Assembly: GCF_014196965.1 (NCBI RefSeq)
Contig: NZ_JACIEQ010000001.1
Coordinates: forward strand, 248,001 to 312,000
Reading direction: 5' to 3'
DNA: 64,000 bases
Source: Actibacterium naphthalenivorans
GTDB lineage: Bacteria; Pseudomonadota; Alphaproteobacteria; Rhodobacterales; Rhodobacteraceae
The translations under genes and the position numbers were made by a program. Of this stretch, positions 11,915-21,532 are shown in pieces. Every line of letters starts with the position of its first letter. The stretch's first letter is position 1. The notes under the pieces are model-generated. The model ran no database searches, had not been told where the DNA came from, and saw only the letters and a list, made by a program, of their open reading frames with translations.

Positions 11915-13000
11915 CTACCGTAACTTCAGCGTCGCCAGCCCGATCAGCGCCAGGATGAGCGAAATGATCCAGAACCGGATCACGATCTGCGGCTCGGCCC
12001 AGCCCTTCTTCTCGAAATGATGGTGGATCGGCGCCATCAGGAACACCCGCTTGCCGGTGCGCTTGAAATACAGCACCTGGATGATGACGCTCAGCGCCTC
12101 GACCACGAACAGCCCGCCGACGATGGCCAGAACGATCTCGTGCTTGGTGGCAACCGCGATCGCCCCCAGCGCGCCACCCAGAGCCAGCGAACCGGTGTCG
12201 CCCATGAACACGGCCGCGGGCGGTGCGTTATACCAAAGAAACCCCAGCCCGCCGCCGATCAGCCCGGCGCAGAAGATCAGGATCTCGCCGGTACCCGGCA
12301 CGTAGTGAACATCGAGATATTCGGTAAAGTCGACCCGGCCCACCGCATAGGCGATCACGCCCAATGTGCCCGCCGCGATCATCACCGGCATGATCGCCAG
12401 CCCGTCCAGCCCGTCGGTCAGGTTCACCGCGTTGGCCGATCCCACGATCACGATCATCGAGAAGGGCACGAAGAAGACCCCCAGGTTGATCAGCGTGTCC
12501 TTGAATACCGGCAGCGCCAGCTGGTTGGTCAACCCTTCGGGATGCACCATCGAGGCCGCGAACCCGGCGACGGCGGCGATGATCAGCCCCAGGCTCATCC
12601 GCACCTTGCCGGGCACGCCCTTGGTGTTGTTCTTCGATACCTTGGCGTAGTCGTCGGCGAAGCCGATGGCCCCGAACCCCACCGTGACGAACAGCACGAT
12701 CCAAATATAGGGATTGTCGAGCCGCGCCCAGAGCAGGGTTGAAACGATCAGCGCGCCAAGGATCAGCACACCGCCCATGGTGGGCGTGCCGGCCTTGGTT
12801 TCAAGGTGGCTCTGCGGGCCGTCATCGCGGATCGGCTGGCCATGCCGCTGGCGCTTGCGCAGCAGATTGATCAGCGGCCGCCCGAAGATGAACCCGAAGA
12901 TCAGCGCCGTGAAAAACGCCGCACCCGCCCTGAAGGTGATATAGCGAAACAGGTTGAAAACATCGCCGCCATCGGAAAATCCGGTCAGCCAATAGAGCAT
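11915..13000 (-). CDS. mraY: Phospho-MurNAc-pentapeptide translocase MraY
   Basis: MraY transfers phospho-MurNAc-pentapeptide to undecaprenyl phosphate, making lipid I at the inner membrane. The 361-residue protein has about ten transmembrane segments. It shows the diagnostic motifs GTPTMGG near residue 71, FADDYAKV near residue 113, [13 protein letters not shown] near residue 188, and [12 protein letters not shown] followed by [11 protein letters not shown]. Length and order are canonical. It starts 12 bp after the murF stop. Confidence 0.98.
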   Translation of the reverse strand: MLYWLTGFSDGGDVFNLFRYITFRAGAAFFTALIFGFIFGRPLINLLRKRQRHGQPIRDDGPQSHLETKAGTPTMGGVLILGALIVSTLLWARLDNPYIWIVLFVTVGFGAIGFADDYAKVSKNNTKGVPGKVRMSLGLIIAAVAGFAASMVHPEGLTNQLALPVFKDTLINLGVFFVPFSMIVIVGSANAVNLTDGLDGLAIMPVMIAAGTLGVIAYAVGRVDFTEYLDVHYVPGTGEILIFCAGLIGGGLGFLWYNAPPAAVFMGDTGSLALGGALGAIAVATKHEIVLAIVGGLFVVEALSVIIQVLYFKRTGKRVFLMAPIHHHFEKKGWAEPQIVIRFWIISLILALIGLATLKLR

Positions 13001-13012
13001 ACGCCCAGCCTC

Positions 13013-14449
13013 TCATTTTTCATTCGGGACCGCTTGTCCCAATTTTCGCAGGGCGTCAACCACCAGCGACACGCGGCTGCCCTTGGAGCCTTTGACCAGC
13101 ACGACGTCCCCAGCATCCGCGATCGCATGCGCCCGCGCGGCCAGCGACTGGGCGGTTTCATGCCACTCGCCGCGCTGTGCGCGGGGCAGCGCCTGGTAGA
13201 GCGCCCGCATCCTGGGGCCGACACAATGCACCAGGCTGACAGGCTTCAAGGACGGGTCATCCGCGACGGCGCGGTGCAGCTCCGCCTCGGTCGGGCCAAG
13301 CTCCAGCATGTCGCCAAGTACGGCGATGCGCCGGCCCTTGGCCACACGGCCAAGGCCATCGCGCGGCTCGGCGGCGGCCAGAACCTCCAGCGCGGCGCGC
13401 AACGAGGCCGGGTTGGCATTGAACGCGTCGTCGATCAGTTCGAAGGCCATGCGTTCGTCCACCGGATCGAGCTGCAGTTTTTCGCGCGCGCCGCGGCCCG
13501 TGGGCGGCTGCCAGGCAGCCAGATCGCAGGCGGTCAGGGCGCGGTCGGCCCCCAGCGCATCGGCCACCGCCAGCACCCCCAACGCATTCATCGCGAAATG
13601 CCGGCCGGGGGTGTGGATCTTGAACAGAATGTCGTCGCCCCTGGCACGCGCCTGGGCGATGGTGGCATCCGCGCGCAGCGTCACCTCTTTCAGGCAATAG
13701 TCGGCCTCGGCCCCGGTGCCGAAGGTGACCACACGCGCGCCGACCTGCCGCGCCTTTTCGATCAGGATCGGCGAGACATCCAGATCGGCATTCAGCACCG
13801 CAACCCCGCCCGGTTCCAGCCCGTCGAGAATGCTGGCCTTTTCACGGGCAATCGCGGCAATGCTGTCGAACGCCTCCAGATGCGCGGCGACGACGGTGGT
13901 GATCAGCGCCACATGCGGCCGGGTCATCGCCGTCAGCGGGGCGATTTCGCCCGGATGGTTCATGCCGATCTCGATCACCGCGAAATCCGCCGCCCGCGGC
14001 ATCCGCGCAAGGGTCAGCGGCACGCCCCAGTGATTGTTGAAGCTTTTCTCGGCGGCGTGAACCTGCCCCTGCCCGGCCAGAACCGCGCGCAGCATTTCCT
14101 TGGTCGAGGTCTTGCCGACCGACCCGGTCACGGCGACCACCCTGGCTGCGCTGCGGGCCCGTGCGGCCCGGGCCAGCGCCCCCAGCCCGCGCAACACGTC
14201 ATCGACGATCAGCAGCGGCGCATCCTTCGCCACGCCATCGGGAATGTGTGACACCAGCGCCGCGGCGGCGCCGTTCTTCAGCGCCTGCGCCACGAAATCA
14301 TGGCCGTCGCGCACGTCTTTCAGCGCCACGAACAGATCACCCGGCACCAGGCTGCGGGTGTCGATCGACACGCCACCCGCCTGCCAGGGCCGCGTGCTGC
14401 GCCCCCCGGTCGCGGCCTCGGCATCCGCAGAGGTCCAGAGCGGCGTCAT
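13013..14449 (-). CDS. murF: UDP-MurNAc-tripeptide--D-Ala-D-Ala ligase MurF
   Basis: MurF adds D-Ala-D-Ala to the UDP-MurNAc-tripeptide, completing the stem pentapeptide. The 478-residue protein has the P-loop VTGSVGKTSTKEML, the NHWGVPLTLARMP motif, EIGMNHPGEI and the C-terminal DDAFNANPAS motif. The ATG overlaps the murE stop by four bases. All elements and the length match the family. Confidence 0.97.
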   Translation of the reverse strand: MTPLWTSADAEAATGGRSTRPWQAGGVSIDTRSLVPGDLFVALKDVRDGHDFVAQALKNGAAAALVSHIPDGVAKDAPLLIVDDVLRGLGALARAARARSAARVVAVTGSVGKTSTKEMLRAVLAGQGQVHAAEKSFNNHWGVPLTLARMPRAADFAVIEIGMNHPGEIAPLTAMTRPHVALITTVVAAHLEAFDSIAAIAREKASILDGLEPGGVAVLNADLDVSPILIEKARQVGARVVTFGTGAEADYCLKEVTLRADATIAQARARGDDILFKIHTPGRHFAMNALGVLAVADALGADRALTACDLAAWQPPTGRGAREKLQLDPVDERMAFELIDDAFNANPASLRAALEVLAAAEPRDGLGRVAKGRRIAVLGDMLELGPTEAELHRAVADDPSLKPVSLVHCVGPRMRALYQALPRAQRGEWHETAQSLAARAHAIADAGDVVLVKGSKGSRVSLVVDALRKLGQAVPNEK

Positions 14450-15936
14450 GTCACGCGCCCGTCAAGCGCCGCGACCGCGACAGAGGCCTGCTCCACATCG
14501 TCGAACGGAAACACGTCATCGCCGATGATCTGCCCGGACTCGTGGCCCTTGCCCGCGATCAGCAGCGCATCGCCGGGCTGCAGCGCATCGACGCCGCGCA
14601 GGATCGCCTCGGCGCGGTCGCCGACCTCTGTCGCATCCGGGCAGGCTTGCATTATTTCTGCACGAATATCGCCCGGAACCTCGCTGCGCGGGTTGTCATC
14701 CGTCACGAACACAACATCGGCGTGTTCCGCCGCCGCCCGCCCCATCAGCGGGCGCTTGCCCCTGTCACGGTCACCGCCCGCGCCGAACACGACGATCAGA
14801 CGGCCCATTACATGCGGGCGCAGCGCGCTCAGCGCCGTCTTCAGCGCATCGGGCGTGTGGGCGTAATCGACAAAGACCGACGCGCCGTTGTCTCGGGTGG
14901 CGGCAAGCTGCATCCGGCCGCGCACGGTGATCAGATCGGGCAGCGCGTCGAACACATGCAGCGGCTCGGCCCCGCCGGCAATCGCCAGCGCGGCGGCGAC
15001 CAGCACGTTTTCGGCCTGAAAGCCGCCGATCAGCCCCAGCCGCACCTGATGCGCCAGCCCCTGCCATTCGAACCGGAGCTGTTGCCCGGTGGCGTCGAAC
15101 CGCTGTGCGAGGATCTGCAGATCGGCCTCGTCCGAGCGGCCGACGGTCAGCAGGGTCTGCCCGCGCGCGCGGGCGATCATCGCCATCTCGGGGCCGCGCG
15201 GATCCTCGAGGTTGATGACGGCGGTGCCTTCCTCGGGCAGGACGCGGGCAAAAAGGCCGGCCTTGGCCGCGAAATATTCATCGAAATCCGCGTGGTAATC
15301 CAGATGGTCCTGGGTGAAATTCGTGAACGCCGCCGCGGTCAGCGCCACCCCGTCGAGCCGCCGTTGCGCCAACCCGTGTGACGATGCCTCCATCGCCACA
15401 TGGCTGACGCCGGCATGGGCCATCTCGGCCAGCAGGCGGTGCAGGGTGATGGGTTCGGGCGTGGTATGGTTCAGCGGCGCCTCATAGGCGCCTTCGACCC
15501 CGGTGGTGCCCAGATTGGCCGCCTCGTAACCCAGCAGGGCCCAGATCTGCCGGGTGAAGCTGGCCACCGATGTCTTGCCATTGGTGCCGGTCACCGCCAC
15601 CACCACCTCGGGCTGCGCGCCGAACCACAGGGCCGCGGCATAGGCCAGCGTCTGGCGCGGATCCTCGGCCACCACCAGTGCGGCGTCGGATGCGGCCAGC
15701 TCTTCCCTGGCGATGCGGGCGCCCTCGGCATCGGTCAGCACCGCGCCCGCGCCCATCCGCAGCGCGTATTGGATGAACGCGCCACCATGCACCCGCGTAC
15801 CGGGAAGCGCGGCGAACAGATGCCCCGGTTTCACCAGGCGGCTGTCGACCGACAGGCCGGTGATCTGCGCCTCGCGCCCGGCCTTTGCGGTCAGCCCAAG
15901 CTCTGCCAGTGATTTCGCCTGTGGCTGTGTCGCCAT
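14446..15936 (-). CDS. murE: UDP-MurNAc-L-Ala-D-Glu--diaminopimelate ligase MurE
   Basis: MurE adds the third residue, meso-diaminopimelate in this group. The 496-residue protein has the P-loop VTGTNGKTSVASF, the TTPEP and MEASSHGLAQRRL motifs, FTQDHLDYH, and the C-terminal DNPRSE motif that marks mDAP-specific enzymes (Lys-adding enzymes lack it). I took the ATG at 15936; an in-frame GTG at 15948 would add four residues. It overlaps murF (ATGA) and follows ftsI by 17 bp. Confidence 0.97.
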   Translation of the reverse strand: MATQPQAKSLAELGLTAKAGREAQITGLSVDSRLVKPGHLFAALPGTRVHGGAFIQYALRMGAGAVLTDAEGARIAREELAASDAALVVAEDPRQTLAYAAALWFGAQPEVVVAVTGTNGKTSVASFTRQIWALLGYEAANLGTTGVEGAYEAPLNHTTPEPITLHRLLAEMAHAGVSHVAMEASSHGLAQRRLDGVALTAAAFTNFTQDHLDYHADFDEYFAAKAGLFARVLPEEGTAVINLEDPRGPEMAMIARARGQTLLTVGRSDEADLQILAQRFDATGQQLRFEWQGLAHQVRLGLIGGFQAENVLVAAALAIAGGAEPLHVFDALPDLITVRGRMQLAATRDNGASVFVDYAHTPDALKTALSALRPHVMGRLIVVFGAGGDRDRGKRPLMGRAAAEHADVVFVTDDNPRSEVPGDIRAEIMQACPDATEVGDRAEAILRGVDALQPGDALLIAGKGHESGQIIGDDVFPFDDVEQASVAVAALDGRVT

Positions 15937-15953
15937 TTTCGCCCCCACGGCTG

Positions 15954-17741
15954 TCAGTTTCCGGTGAGTGTTACCGCGAAGCCGGGCTGGGGTTCAATCT
16001 CTGGTCGCAGGCCAAGCAGCGGCGCGGCGCGGCGGATGATCTCTGCGGCGACGGGCACCGCCGTCCAGCCGGCGGTCCGGCGCGGTTCGGGGCCTGTGGT
16101 GTCTTCGGGCTCATCGAGGGTGACGACCAGCACGTATTTCGGATCGTTCGTCGGAAAGACCGAGGCGAATGTGGTGATCACCTTGTTATCGTAATAGCCG
16201 CCGCTCGGTCTGGGCTTGTCGGCGGTACCGGTCTTGCCGCCCACCGAATAGCCGGGCACCTCGCCGAAGCTGGCGGTGCCGCGCACCACCACCTGACGCA
16301 GCATTTCGCGCGCCGCGGTCGAAGTCCGCTCGGAGACCACACGCTCGCCGGTGGCCGGGCGCCCGCCGGCCAGAAGCGTCGGCTGAACCCGCTTGCCCCC
16401 GTTCAGAAGCGAGGAATAGGCCGTGGCCAGATGCAGCGGGCTGGCCGAGAGCCCGTGGCCGTAGGACACCGTGATCGTGTTGATATCCGACCAGCGCGGC
16501 GGCAACAGCGGCCGGGCGCCCGGGGCCTCGACCAGCTCAACCGGGGTGGCCTCGAAGAAGCCCAGCTTGCCGAGGAAATCACGCTGACGTTCGGTGCCGA
16601 TCTGCAGCGCGATCTTCGCGGTGCCAACGTTCGAGGATTTCACGATCACATCGGTCACCGACAGAAGCGGGCCGTAGTTCTTGTTGTGGAACTCGCCAAT
16701 CCGGTGCCTGCCCCAGACCAGCGGCGCATCCGCATCGACCATTGTATCGGGGTTGACCAGGCCAAGCTCCATCGCCTGGGCCGCCGCGAAAATCTTGAAG
16801 GTCGAGCCAAGCTCATACACGCCCTGAACCGCGCGGTTGAACAGCGGGCTGTCGGACGCGTCGCCCTCGACCAGGGGGCGCGGGCGGTCATTCGGGTCGA
16901 AATCGGGCAGCGACACCATCGAGACGATCTCGCCCGTGTGGGCATCCATCATCACCGCCGCCGCGCCCTTGGCGTTCATCAGCTTCATGCCGCCGAACAG
17001 CACCTGGCGCACGGCCGTCTGCACCGTCAGATCCAGCGAAAGCCGCAGCGGCTGGCCGCCGTTGGCCGGATCGCGCAGGTAGGTGTCAAAGGCCTTTTCC
17101 ACCCCGGCCGTGCCGATCACCTCGGCCGAGCGGACACCCTCGCGCCCGAAACTGGTGCCGCCCAGAACATGCGCGGCCAGCTTGCCGTTGGGATAAAGCC
17201 GCATCTCGCGCGGGCCGAACAGAAGGCCGGGATCGCCGATGTCATGCACCTGCTGCATTTGCTCGGGGCTGATTTTCTTTCGGATCCACAGGAACTTGCG
17301 CTTGCCGGTGAACTGGGCCAGCAGCTTTTGCTCGTTCAGGTCGGGAAATATCTTGGCCAGCGCCCGCGCCGAACCTTCCTTGTCGATCATGAGCGGCGGC
17401 TGGGCATAAAGGGAATGCGTGGCCAGGTTGGTGGCCAGGATGCGCCCGGTGCGGTCTGTGATGTCGGCACGCTGCGCGACGATGGCGGCGCCGGAGGCCG
17501 CGGCCCGCGGCTCCTGCGGCTCGGACGCGGCCAGCAGGCCCATCCGCGCACCCACGGCCGAAAAGGCACAGAAGAACAGAACCCCGAGGATCAGCAGCCG
17601 CCCCTCGGCCCGGGTGCGGGCCTGATCGCGCATCTGCTCCTGGCGCAGGCGCAGGTTCTCGCGTTCGATCGCGTCGGGGTTTTCGCCCTTGGCGCGGGCT
17701 TCCAGGATACGGGCCAGCGGGCGCAGCGGCGTGCGGATCAT
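15954..17741 (-). CDS. ftsI: Septal transpeptidase FtsI (PBP3)
   Basis: FtsI is the monofunctional class B penicillin-binding protein that cross-links septal peptidoglycan with FtsW. The 595-residue protein has one N-terminal membrane anchor (about residues 49-71), a PBP-dimer domain, and the penicilloyl-serine motifs S-T-F-K (313-316), S-S-N (369-371) and K-T-G in GGKTGTAD. The ATG at 17741 overlaps the ftsL stop (ATGA) and has GGGAGG seven bases upstream, which fixes the start although the frame is open further up. Confidence 0.97.
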   Translation of the reverse strand: MIRTPLRPLARILEARAKGENPDAIERENLRLRQEQMRDQARTRAEGRLLILGVLFFCAFSAVGARMGLLAASEPQEPRAAASGAAIVAQRADITDRTGRILATNLATHSLYAQPPLMIDKEGSARALAKIFPDLNEQKLLAQFTGKRKFLWIRKKISPEQMQQVHDIGDPGLLFGPREMRLYPNGKLAAHVLGGTSFGREGVRSAEVIGTAGVEKAFDTYLRDPANGGQPLRLSLDLTVQTAVRQVLFGGMKLMNAKGAAAVMMDAHTGEIVSMVSLPDFDPNDRPRPLVEGDASDSPLFNRAVQGVYELGSTFKIFAAAQAMELGLVNPDTMVDADAPLVWGRHRIGEFHNKNYGPLLSVTDVIVKSSNVGTAKIALQIGTERQRDFLGKLGFFEATPVELVEAPGARPLLPPRWSDINTITVSYGHGLSASPLHLATAYSSLLNGGKRVQPTLLAGGRPATGERVVSERTSTAAREMLRQVVVRGTASFGEVPGYSVGGKTGTADKPRPSGGYYDNKVITTFASVFPTNDPKYVLVVTLDEPEDTTGPEPRRTAGWTAVPVAAEIIRRAAPLLGLRPEIEPQPGFAVTLTGN

Positions 17742-18085
17742 TCCGAAGCCTCCCATTTTCCGACCACCTCGACCGAGGTGATGATCGGCGGCAGATCGGG
17801 CAGCGGATAGGCCACCTGATCGATCAGGCCGAACTGTTCGGGGCGCAGCGGCAGCAGGCCCAGCCGATCGAAGTTGAGGTCGGCCAGTTCGCGCAGCCGG
17901 TCGGGCCGGTTCAGATAGGCCCATTCGGCCCGCAGCATCGAAAGCGAGGCCCGCATCTGCGCGATGTCGCGCTGCAACGCCTCGGTTTCCTTGATCACCT
18001 GCTGGGTTTCATAGTTTTCGCGATAGGCCCAGAAGGCCAGCCCCATCACCGCAAGCGCGGACAGAACGAAAAAGAGGCTGCGCAT
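17738..18085 (-). CDS. ftsL: Cell division protein FtsL
   Basis: A 115-residue bitopic membrane protein: one transmembrane segment at about residues 4-20, then a heptad-like helix around residues 28-60 and a short periplasmic tail. FtsL forms the FtsQLB complex that activates FtsWI. Sequence conservation is low in this family. The call rests on size, topology and the fixed place between rsmH and ftsI, with overlaps at both ends (TAATG with rsmH, ATGA with ftsI). Confidence 0.85.
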   Translation of the reverse strand: MRSLFFVLSALAVMGLAFWAYRENYETQQVIKETEALQRDIAQMRASLSMLRAEWAYLNRPDRLRELADLNFDRLGLLPLRPEQFGLIDQVAYPLPDLPPIITSVEVVGKWEASE

Positions 18086-19089
18086 TATCCGTTTCTCCCT
18101 GTCATCAGCGCGGGCAGGCCCAATGCCGCCCGATCCACATCACCCGCAGGCGCGTCGGTGCGCACCGCCACCCGCAACTTGGCCGAGCGCGCGCGGGGGT
18201 TTTCCGCCAGTTCCTGGTCATCCGCCCCGATCGCGCGGCGCGACAGCAGCCGGAACTGCGGCGCCTGCTCTTCGGTCTCGGGCGCATAACGGTTGGCCCG
18301 CCCCGCCCCGCCGGACCGGGCCTGCAGAAACCGCTTCACGATCCGGTCTTCGATCGAATGGAAGGACACGACCGCCAGCTTGCCGCCCGGCTTGAGCGCC
18401 CGCTCGGCGGCGCAAAGCCCTTCGACCAGCTCGCCCAGCTCATCGTTCACGGCGATGCGGATCGCCTGAAACGAACGTGTCGCGGGGTGGCTCTGGCCCG
18501 GCTTGGGGCGCGGCAGGCAGCGTTCGATCACCGCGACAAGCTGCGCGGTGGTCTCGAACGGCTGGGTCTTGCGCGTCTCGACGATGGTGCGCGCGATGCG
18601 GCGCGAGGCACGCTCTTCACCGTAGTGATACAGGATGTCGGCCAGCGCGGTTTCATCCAGCTCGTTCACCAGATCGGCGGCCGACGGGCCGGACTGGCTC
18701 ATCCGCATGTCCAGCGGCCCCTCTTTCATGAAGGAAAAGCCACGTTCCGCCTGATCGAGCTGCATTGACGACACGCCGAGATCCAGCACGACCCCGTCAA
18801 GCGGCACGTCGGAATAGGTGTCGAGCTTCGAAAACGTGCCTTCGACCAGCACCAGCCGGTCGCCATAGGCTTCGGCCCAGCCCGCGGCCATGTCGAACAC
18901 GGCCGGGTCGCGATCCACGCCGATCACCCGTGCGGCGCCGGCCTCCAGCAGGCCGATGGAATAGCCGCCGGCGCCGAATGTGCCATCCAGCCACAGCCCC
19001 TCGACCGGGGCCACCGCCGCCAGAAGCGGACGCAGCAGAACGGGAACGTGGGGGCGTGAGTCTGAAGCGGGGCGTTCAGCGGCGGCCAT
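18085..19089 (-). CDS. rsmH: 16S rRNA m4C1402 methyltransferase RsmH (MraW)
   Basis: RsmH methylates N4 of C1402 in 16S rRNA using SAM. The 334-residue protein has HVPVLL near the N-terminus, the SAM-binding stretch [10 protein letters not shown] (residues 34-43), [14 protein letters not shown], the substrate segment [15 protein letters not shown], and [15 protein letters not shown]. It starts 3 bp after the mraZ stop and ends in a one-base TAATG overlap with ftsL. Confidence 0.97.
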   Translation of the reverse strand: MAAAERPASDSRPHVPVLLRPLLAAVAPVEGLWLDGTFGAGGYSIGLLEAGAARVIGVDRDPAVFDMAAGWAEAYGDRLVLVEGTFSKLDTYSDVPLDGVVLDLGVSSMQLDQAERGFSFMKEGPLDMRMSQSGPSAADLVNELDETALADILYHYGEERASRRIARTIVETRKTQPFETTAQLVAVIERCLPRPKPGQSHPATRSFQAIRIAVNDELGELVEGLCAAERALKPGGKLAVVSFHSIEDRIVKRFLQARSGGAGRANRYAPETEEQAPQFRLLSRRAIGADDQELAENPRARSAKLRVAVRTDAPAGDVDRAALGLPALMTGRNG

Positions 19090-19092
19090 TTT

Positions 19093-19602
19093 CTAGTGCA
19101 CCGTCTTGGGCTTGCCGGGAAGAAGCGTGAGCGGATCGAAATCCTCGGGGTAGTCTTCCTCGAAACTTTCCATGAAGGCGGCGTTTTCAGCCTCGAAGGT
19201 TTCGGGTTTCCATATCTGGAACGTGTCGCCGGAGGCGATGAAGAAGGCCTCGCCCTCCAGTCCGATCTTTTCGCGCAGCTTTTGCGGCAGCACCAGGCGA
19301 CCGTCGCCATCCACCTCGGTGGGGTGGGACTGGCCGTTGATCAGGCGCTCGAGCATCCGCCGCTCGGGCGAGCCGCGCTGCATCTGCTCGATCTGGTCAG
19401 ACACCTCTTCGATCGCCTCGATCGTGTAAACTTCGAGAAATTTGCGGCGGTGATCGCCATAGACGATGACCAGTTCGGGGCGCAGGCCCTCTGTCCAGCT
19501 GGGATCGCCGGCCTCCAGCACGCGGCGAAACAGGGCCGGGATCGAGACCCTGCCCTTTGCGTCCACCTTGAAGGTGTATTCGCCTCTGAACCTGCGCGCC
19601 AC
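19093..19602 (-). CDS. mraZ: Transcriptional regulator MraZ
   Basis: MraZ is a ring-forming SpoVT/AbrB-like DNA-binding protein that represses its own dcw operon in E. coli. With the GTG at 19602 the protein has 169 residues, with two AbrB-like repeats. The first is FRGEYTFKVDAKGRVSIPALFR (about residues 5-26), and the second contains EVDGDGRLVLPQKLREKIGLEGE. AGGAG sits about ten bases before the GTG, and residue 4 onward begins the conserved fold, so the longer frame upstream is rejected. A terminator-like hairpin and a repeat array lie in its leader. Confidence 0.93.
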   Translation of the reverse strand: MARRFRGEYTFKVDAKGRVSIPALFRRVLEAGDPSWTEGLRPELVIVYGDHRRKFLEVYTIEAIEEVSDQIEQMQRGSPERRMLERLINGQSHPTEVDGDGRLVLPQKLREKIGLEGEAFFIASGDTFQIWKPETFEAENAAFMESFEEDYPEDFDPLTLLPGKPKTVH

Positions 19603-19638
19603 TGTCCCGACGCTCCTTTGCTGCCGCTTTGGCCGTCT

Positions 19639-19684
19639 GAAACGAAAACGGCGGATTGAGCTGCTGCCACTGCCCAATCCGCCG
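19639..19684 (-). terminator. Intrinsic terminator in the mraZ leader (attenuator)
   Basis: In the transcription direction, CGGCGGATTG (19684-19675) pairs perfectly with CAATCCGCCG (19658-19649) around a 16-nt loop, and TTTTCGTTT follows. This is a Rho-independent terminator 37 nt before the mraZ start, so some dcw transcripts should stop here. In Rhodobacter sphaeroides the mraZ leader is cut short in the same way to give the abundant sRNA UpsM. Confidence 0.8.
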
Positions 19685-19860
19685 CCCTCGTCCCATCTCT
19701 GGGTGTGTCCGGCTACGCATGCCACCTGGGGGGATGTCTGCTCGCTCGCGCGCCGGATCTTTGTGTTCGGTGAAAGCGGGTGCCTGTATGAAACCTGACT
19801 TGGTGCCTTTGTTCGGGGTTCTTGAACCGCCCCTGTAAGCCCGTCTTCATCCGATGACCA

Positions 19861-19910
19861 AGGGATGCCATGGGATTTCATGGAAATCAACAGGTTTTCA
19901 CGGGAACAAG
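19861..19910. promoter_or_regulatory. Candidate MraZ box (10-bp-periodic repeats)
   Basis: On the plus strand, five consecutive 10-mers begin AGGGA, TGGGA, TGGAA, CAGGT and CGGGA at 19861, 19871, 19881, 19891 and 19901. E. coli MraZ binds TGGGN repeats separated by five bases, exactly this period. The strand is opposite to mraZ transcription, and only the first three and the last repeats are good matches. Confidence 0.5.
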
Positions 19911-20010
19911 ACACAAGATGATGGGTTGAGAGGGTGTGGAAAACAAGCTCTGGGGGTGCCCGACGCAATCACAACACAGCAGCTAGATGCCCATGTCGAT
20001 TTACACACAA

Positions 20011-20040
20011 AATGTAGAGAATCTTCGGCCGTGCCAACAA
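20011..20040 (-). promoter_or_regulatory. Possible dcw promoter
   Basis: On the minus strand TTGTTG (20040-20035) and TACATT (20016-20011) are separated by 18 bases, a weak sigma-70-like match at a sensible distance upstream of the leader terminator. Other placements are possible; read-through from mrp cannot be excluded. Confidence 0.25.
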
Positions 20041-20125
20041 TTCCCGTAATTTCCCGAAAAAATACGCGAGATCACGGCGCCGTGTCGAATTTTTGAGGAA
20101 TCAACGGCGAATCCCGCCGGAATGC

Positions 20126-20160
20126 GGCGAAATCAACCGCCCCGGGGCGATTGATTCGCC
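20126..20160 (-). other. Long imperfect hairpin after mrp
   Basis: About 48 nt past the mrp stop, a stem of about 17 bp with one bulge and one wobble is formed by GGCGAATCAATCGCCCC and GGGGCGGTTGATTTCGCC. No T-run follows, so it is more likely a 3'-end stabiliser or Rho-type site than an intrinsic terminator. Confidence 0.45.
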
Positions 20161-20207
20161 CTGCGGCGCCCTGCGGGCAGCCATTTCCCATGTGTTCCCG
20201 TACGGGG

Positions 20208-21287
20208 TCAGGCCATCCCGCCGGCGACCAGCCGCGCCGCCAGCGCGGCATAGGCATCGGCGATCGGCCCCTCGCCCGCTGCGACGGGGCTGCCGGCGTC
20301 ACCGGCCTCCCGCACCTCCAGCGCGAGCGGCAGTTCACCCAGAAACGGCACGCCGATCCGCTCCGCCTCGGCCTTTACACCGCCATGGCCGAAGATATGC
20401 GCCTCGTGCCCGCAATTGGGGCAGATATACATCGACATATTCTCGATCAGGCCCAGCACCGGCGTGTTCAGCTTGCCGAACATGTCGATCGCCTTGCGCG
20501 CATCCAGAAGCGCCACGTCCTGCGGGGTAGAGACGACAATCGCCCCGGTCAGGTGGGTACGCTGGCACAGGGTCAGCTGCACATCCCCGGTGCCCGGCGG
20601 CAGATCGACGATCAGCACGTCCAGCGCGCCCCAGGCCACCTGCCCCAGCATCTGCTGCAGCGCGCCCATCAGCATCGGCCCGCGCCAGACCACGGCCTGA
20701 TCGGGATCGACCATCAGACCGATCGACATCAACGTGACCCCATGCGCCGTCAGCGGAATGATCGTCTTGCCATCCGGTGAAGCGGGTCGTTTGCTGACCC
20801 CCATCATGCGCGGCTGTGACGGACCGTATATATCGGCGTCCAGCAACCCCACCCGGCGCCCCTGACGCGCCAGCGCCACCGCCAGGTTCGAAGACACGGT
20901 GGATTTGCCCACGCCGCCCTTGCCCGAGGCGATTGCCAGAATGCGGTCAACGCCGGCAACCTTCTGCACGCCCCCGCCTTCGGGGTGGCGCCCGATCTTC
21001 AGCGATGGCGCCTCGCCCTTCGGCGCGGATTTCGCGGCGGGCTCATGCGCCGTCATCACCACAGACACCTTTTCGACCCCCGCAAGGCGCTTTACCGCAT
21101 CCTCGGCGGCCTGGCGCAACGGCTCCATCGCGCGGGCCGCCGCCACATCCGGCACCTCGATCACGAAACTCACCGAGGATTCGCCCAGTGAAAGCGCGCG
21201 CACCAGATCGCGCGAAACCAGATCACCACCATCGGGCAGGGAAATTCCGCTGAGCGTGTCAAGAATGACGTCACGGGATATCGGCAT
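20208..21287 (-). CDS. mrp: Fe-S cluster carrier ATPase Mrp (ApbC)
   Basis: Mrp/ApbC is a cytoplasmic P-loop NTPase that carries and delivers Fe-S clusters. The 359-residue protein has an N-terminal MIP18/DUF59 domain (about residues 4-80), the deviant Walker [10 protein letters not shown] at residues 122-130, [23 protein letters not shown], and the cluster-binding CxxC in [21 protein letters not shown] six bases before the ATG at 21287 fixes the start; the frame is open 20 codons upstream but has no RBS there. It lies just upstream of the dcw leader on the same strand. Confidence 0.95.
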   Translation of the reverse strand: MPISRDVILDTLSGISLPDGGDLVSRDLVRALSLGESSVSFVIEVPDVAAARAMEPLRQAAEDAVKRLAGVEKVSVVMTAHEPAAKSAPKGEAPSLKIGRHPEGGGVQKVAGVDRILAIASGKGGVGKSTVSSNLAVALARQGRRVGLLDADIYGPSQPRMMGVSKRPASPDGKTIIPLTAHGVTLMSIGLMVDPDQAVVWRGPMLMGALQQMLGQVAWGALDVLIVDLPPGTGDVQLTLCQRTHLTGAIVVSTPQDVALLDARKAIDMFGKLNTPVLGLIENMSMYICPNCGHEAHIFGHGGVKAEAERIGVPFLGELPLALEVREAGDAGSPVAAGEGPIADAYAALAARLVAGGMA

Positions 21288-21532
21288 CTGGGGCCTCCTT
21301 GTTGCGCGCCCCCAACATGACCATCCAACACGCAAGGACAAGGGCAAATAGTTTGCTTCGGTTACGGGCAGTTGCTCAAAACTACGTCAGCATAACTTAT
21401 GCAAATGCTGCATGGCGGCATTGCCTAAACGCCCATTGTGCAACTGCAGCATTACCGTATCTTGAGATCAACGAAACGCGGGGACGAACGCAGCCCGCTG
21501 AAAACACTAGAATACGATACAGGATAACGAAA

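Larger units (their letters stand above)
19639..20004 (-). ncRNA. Candidate UpsM-like leader RNA of the dcw operon
   Basis: The roughly 600-nt space between mrp and mraZ (19603-20207) holds no convincing gene. A leader transcript starting near 20004, if the promoter proposed at 20011-20040 is right, and ending at the terminator at 19639 would be about 365 nt. UpsM of Rhodobacter sphaeroides is formed in this same position. The 5' end here is an inference; only the terminator is clear in the sequence. Confidence 0.45.

Noticed and set aside
15885-17810. Long plus-strand frame opposite ftsI
   Set aside because: Low-complexity shadow product; the minus strand has all FtsI motifs in order.
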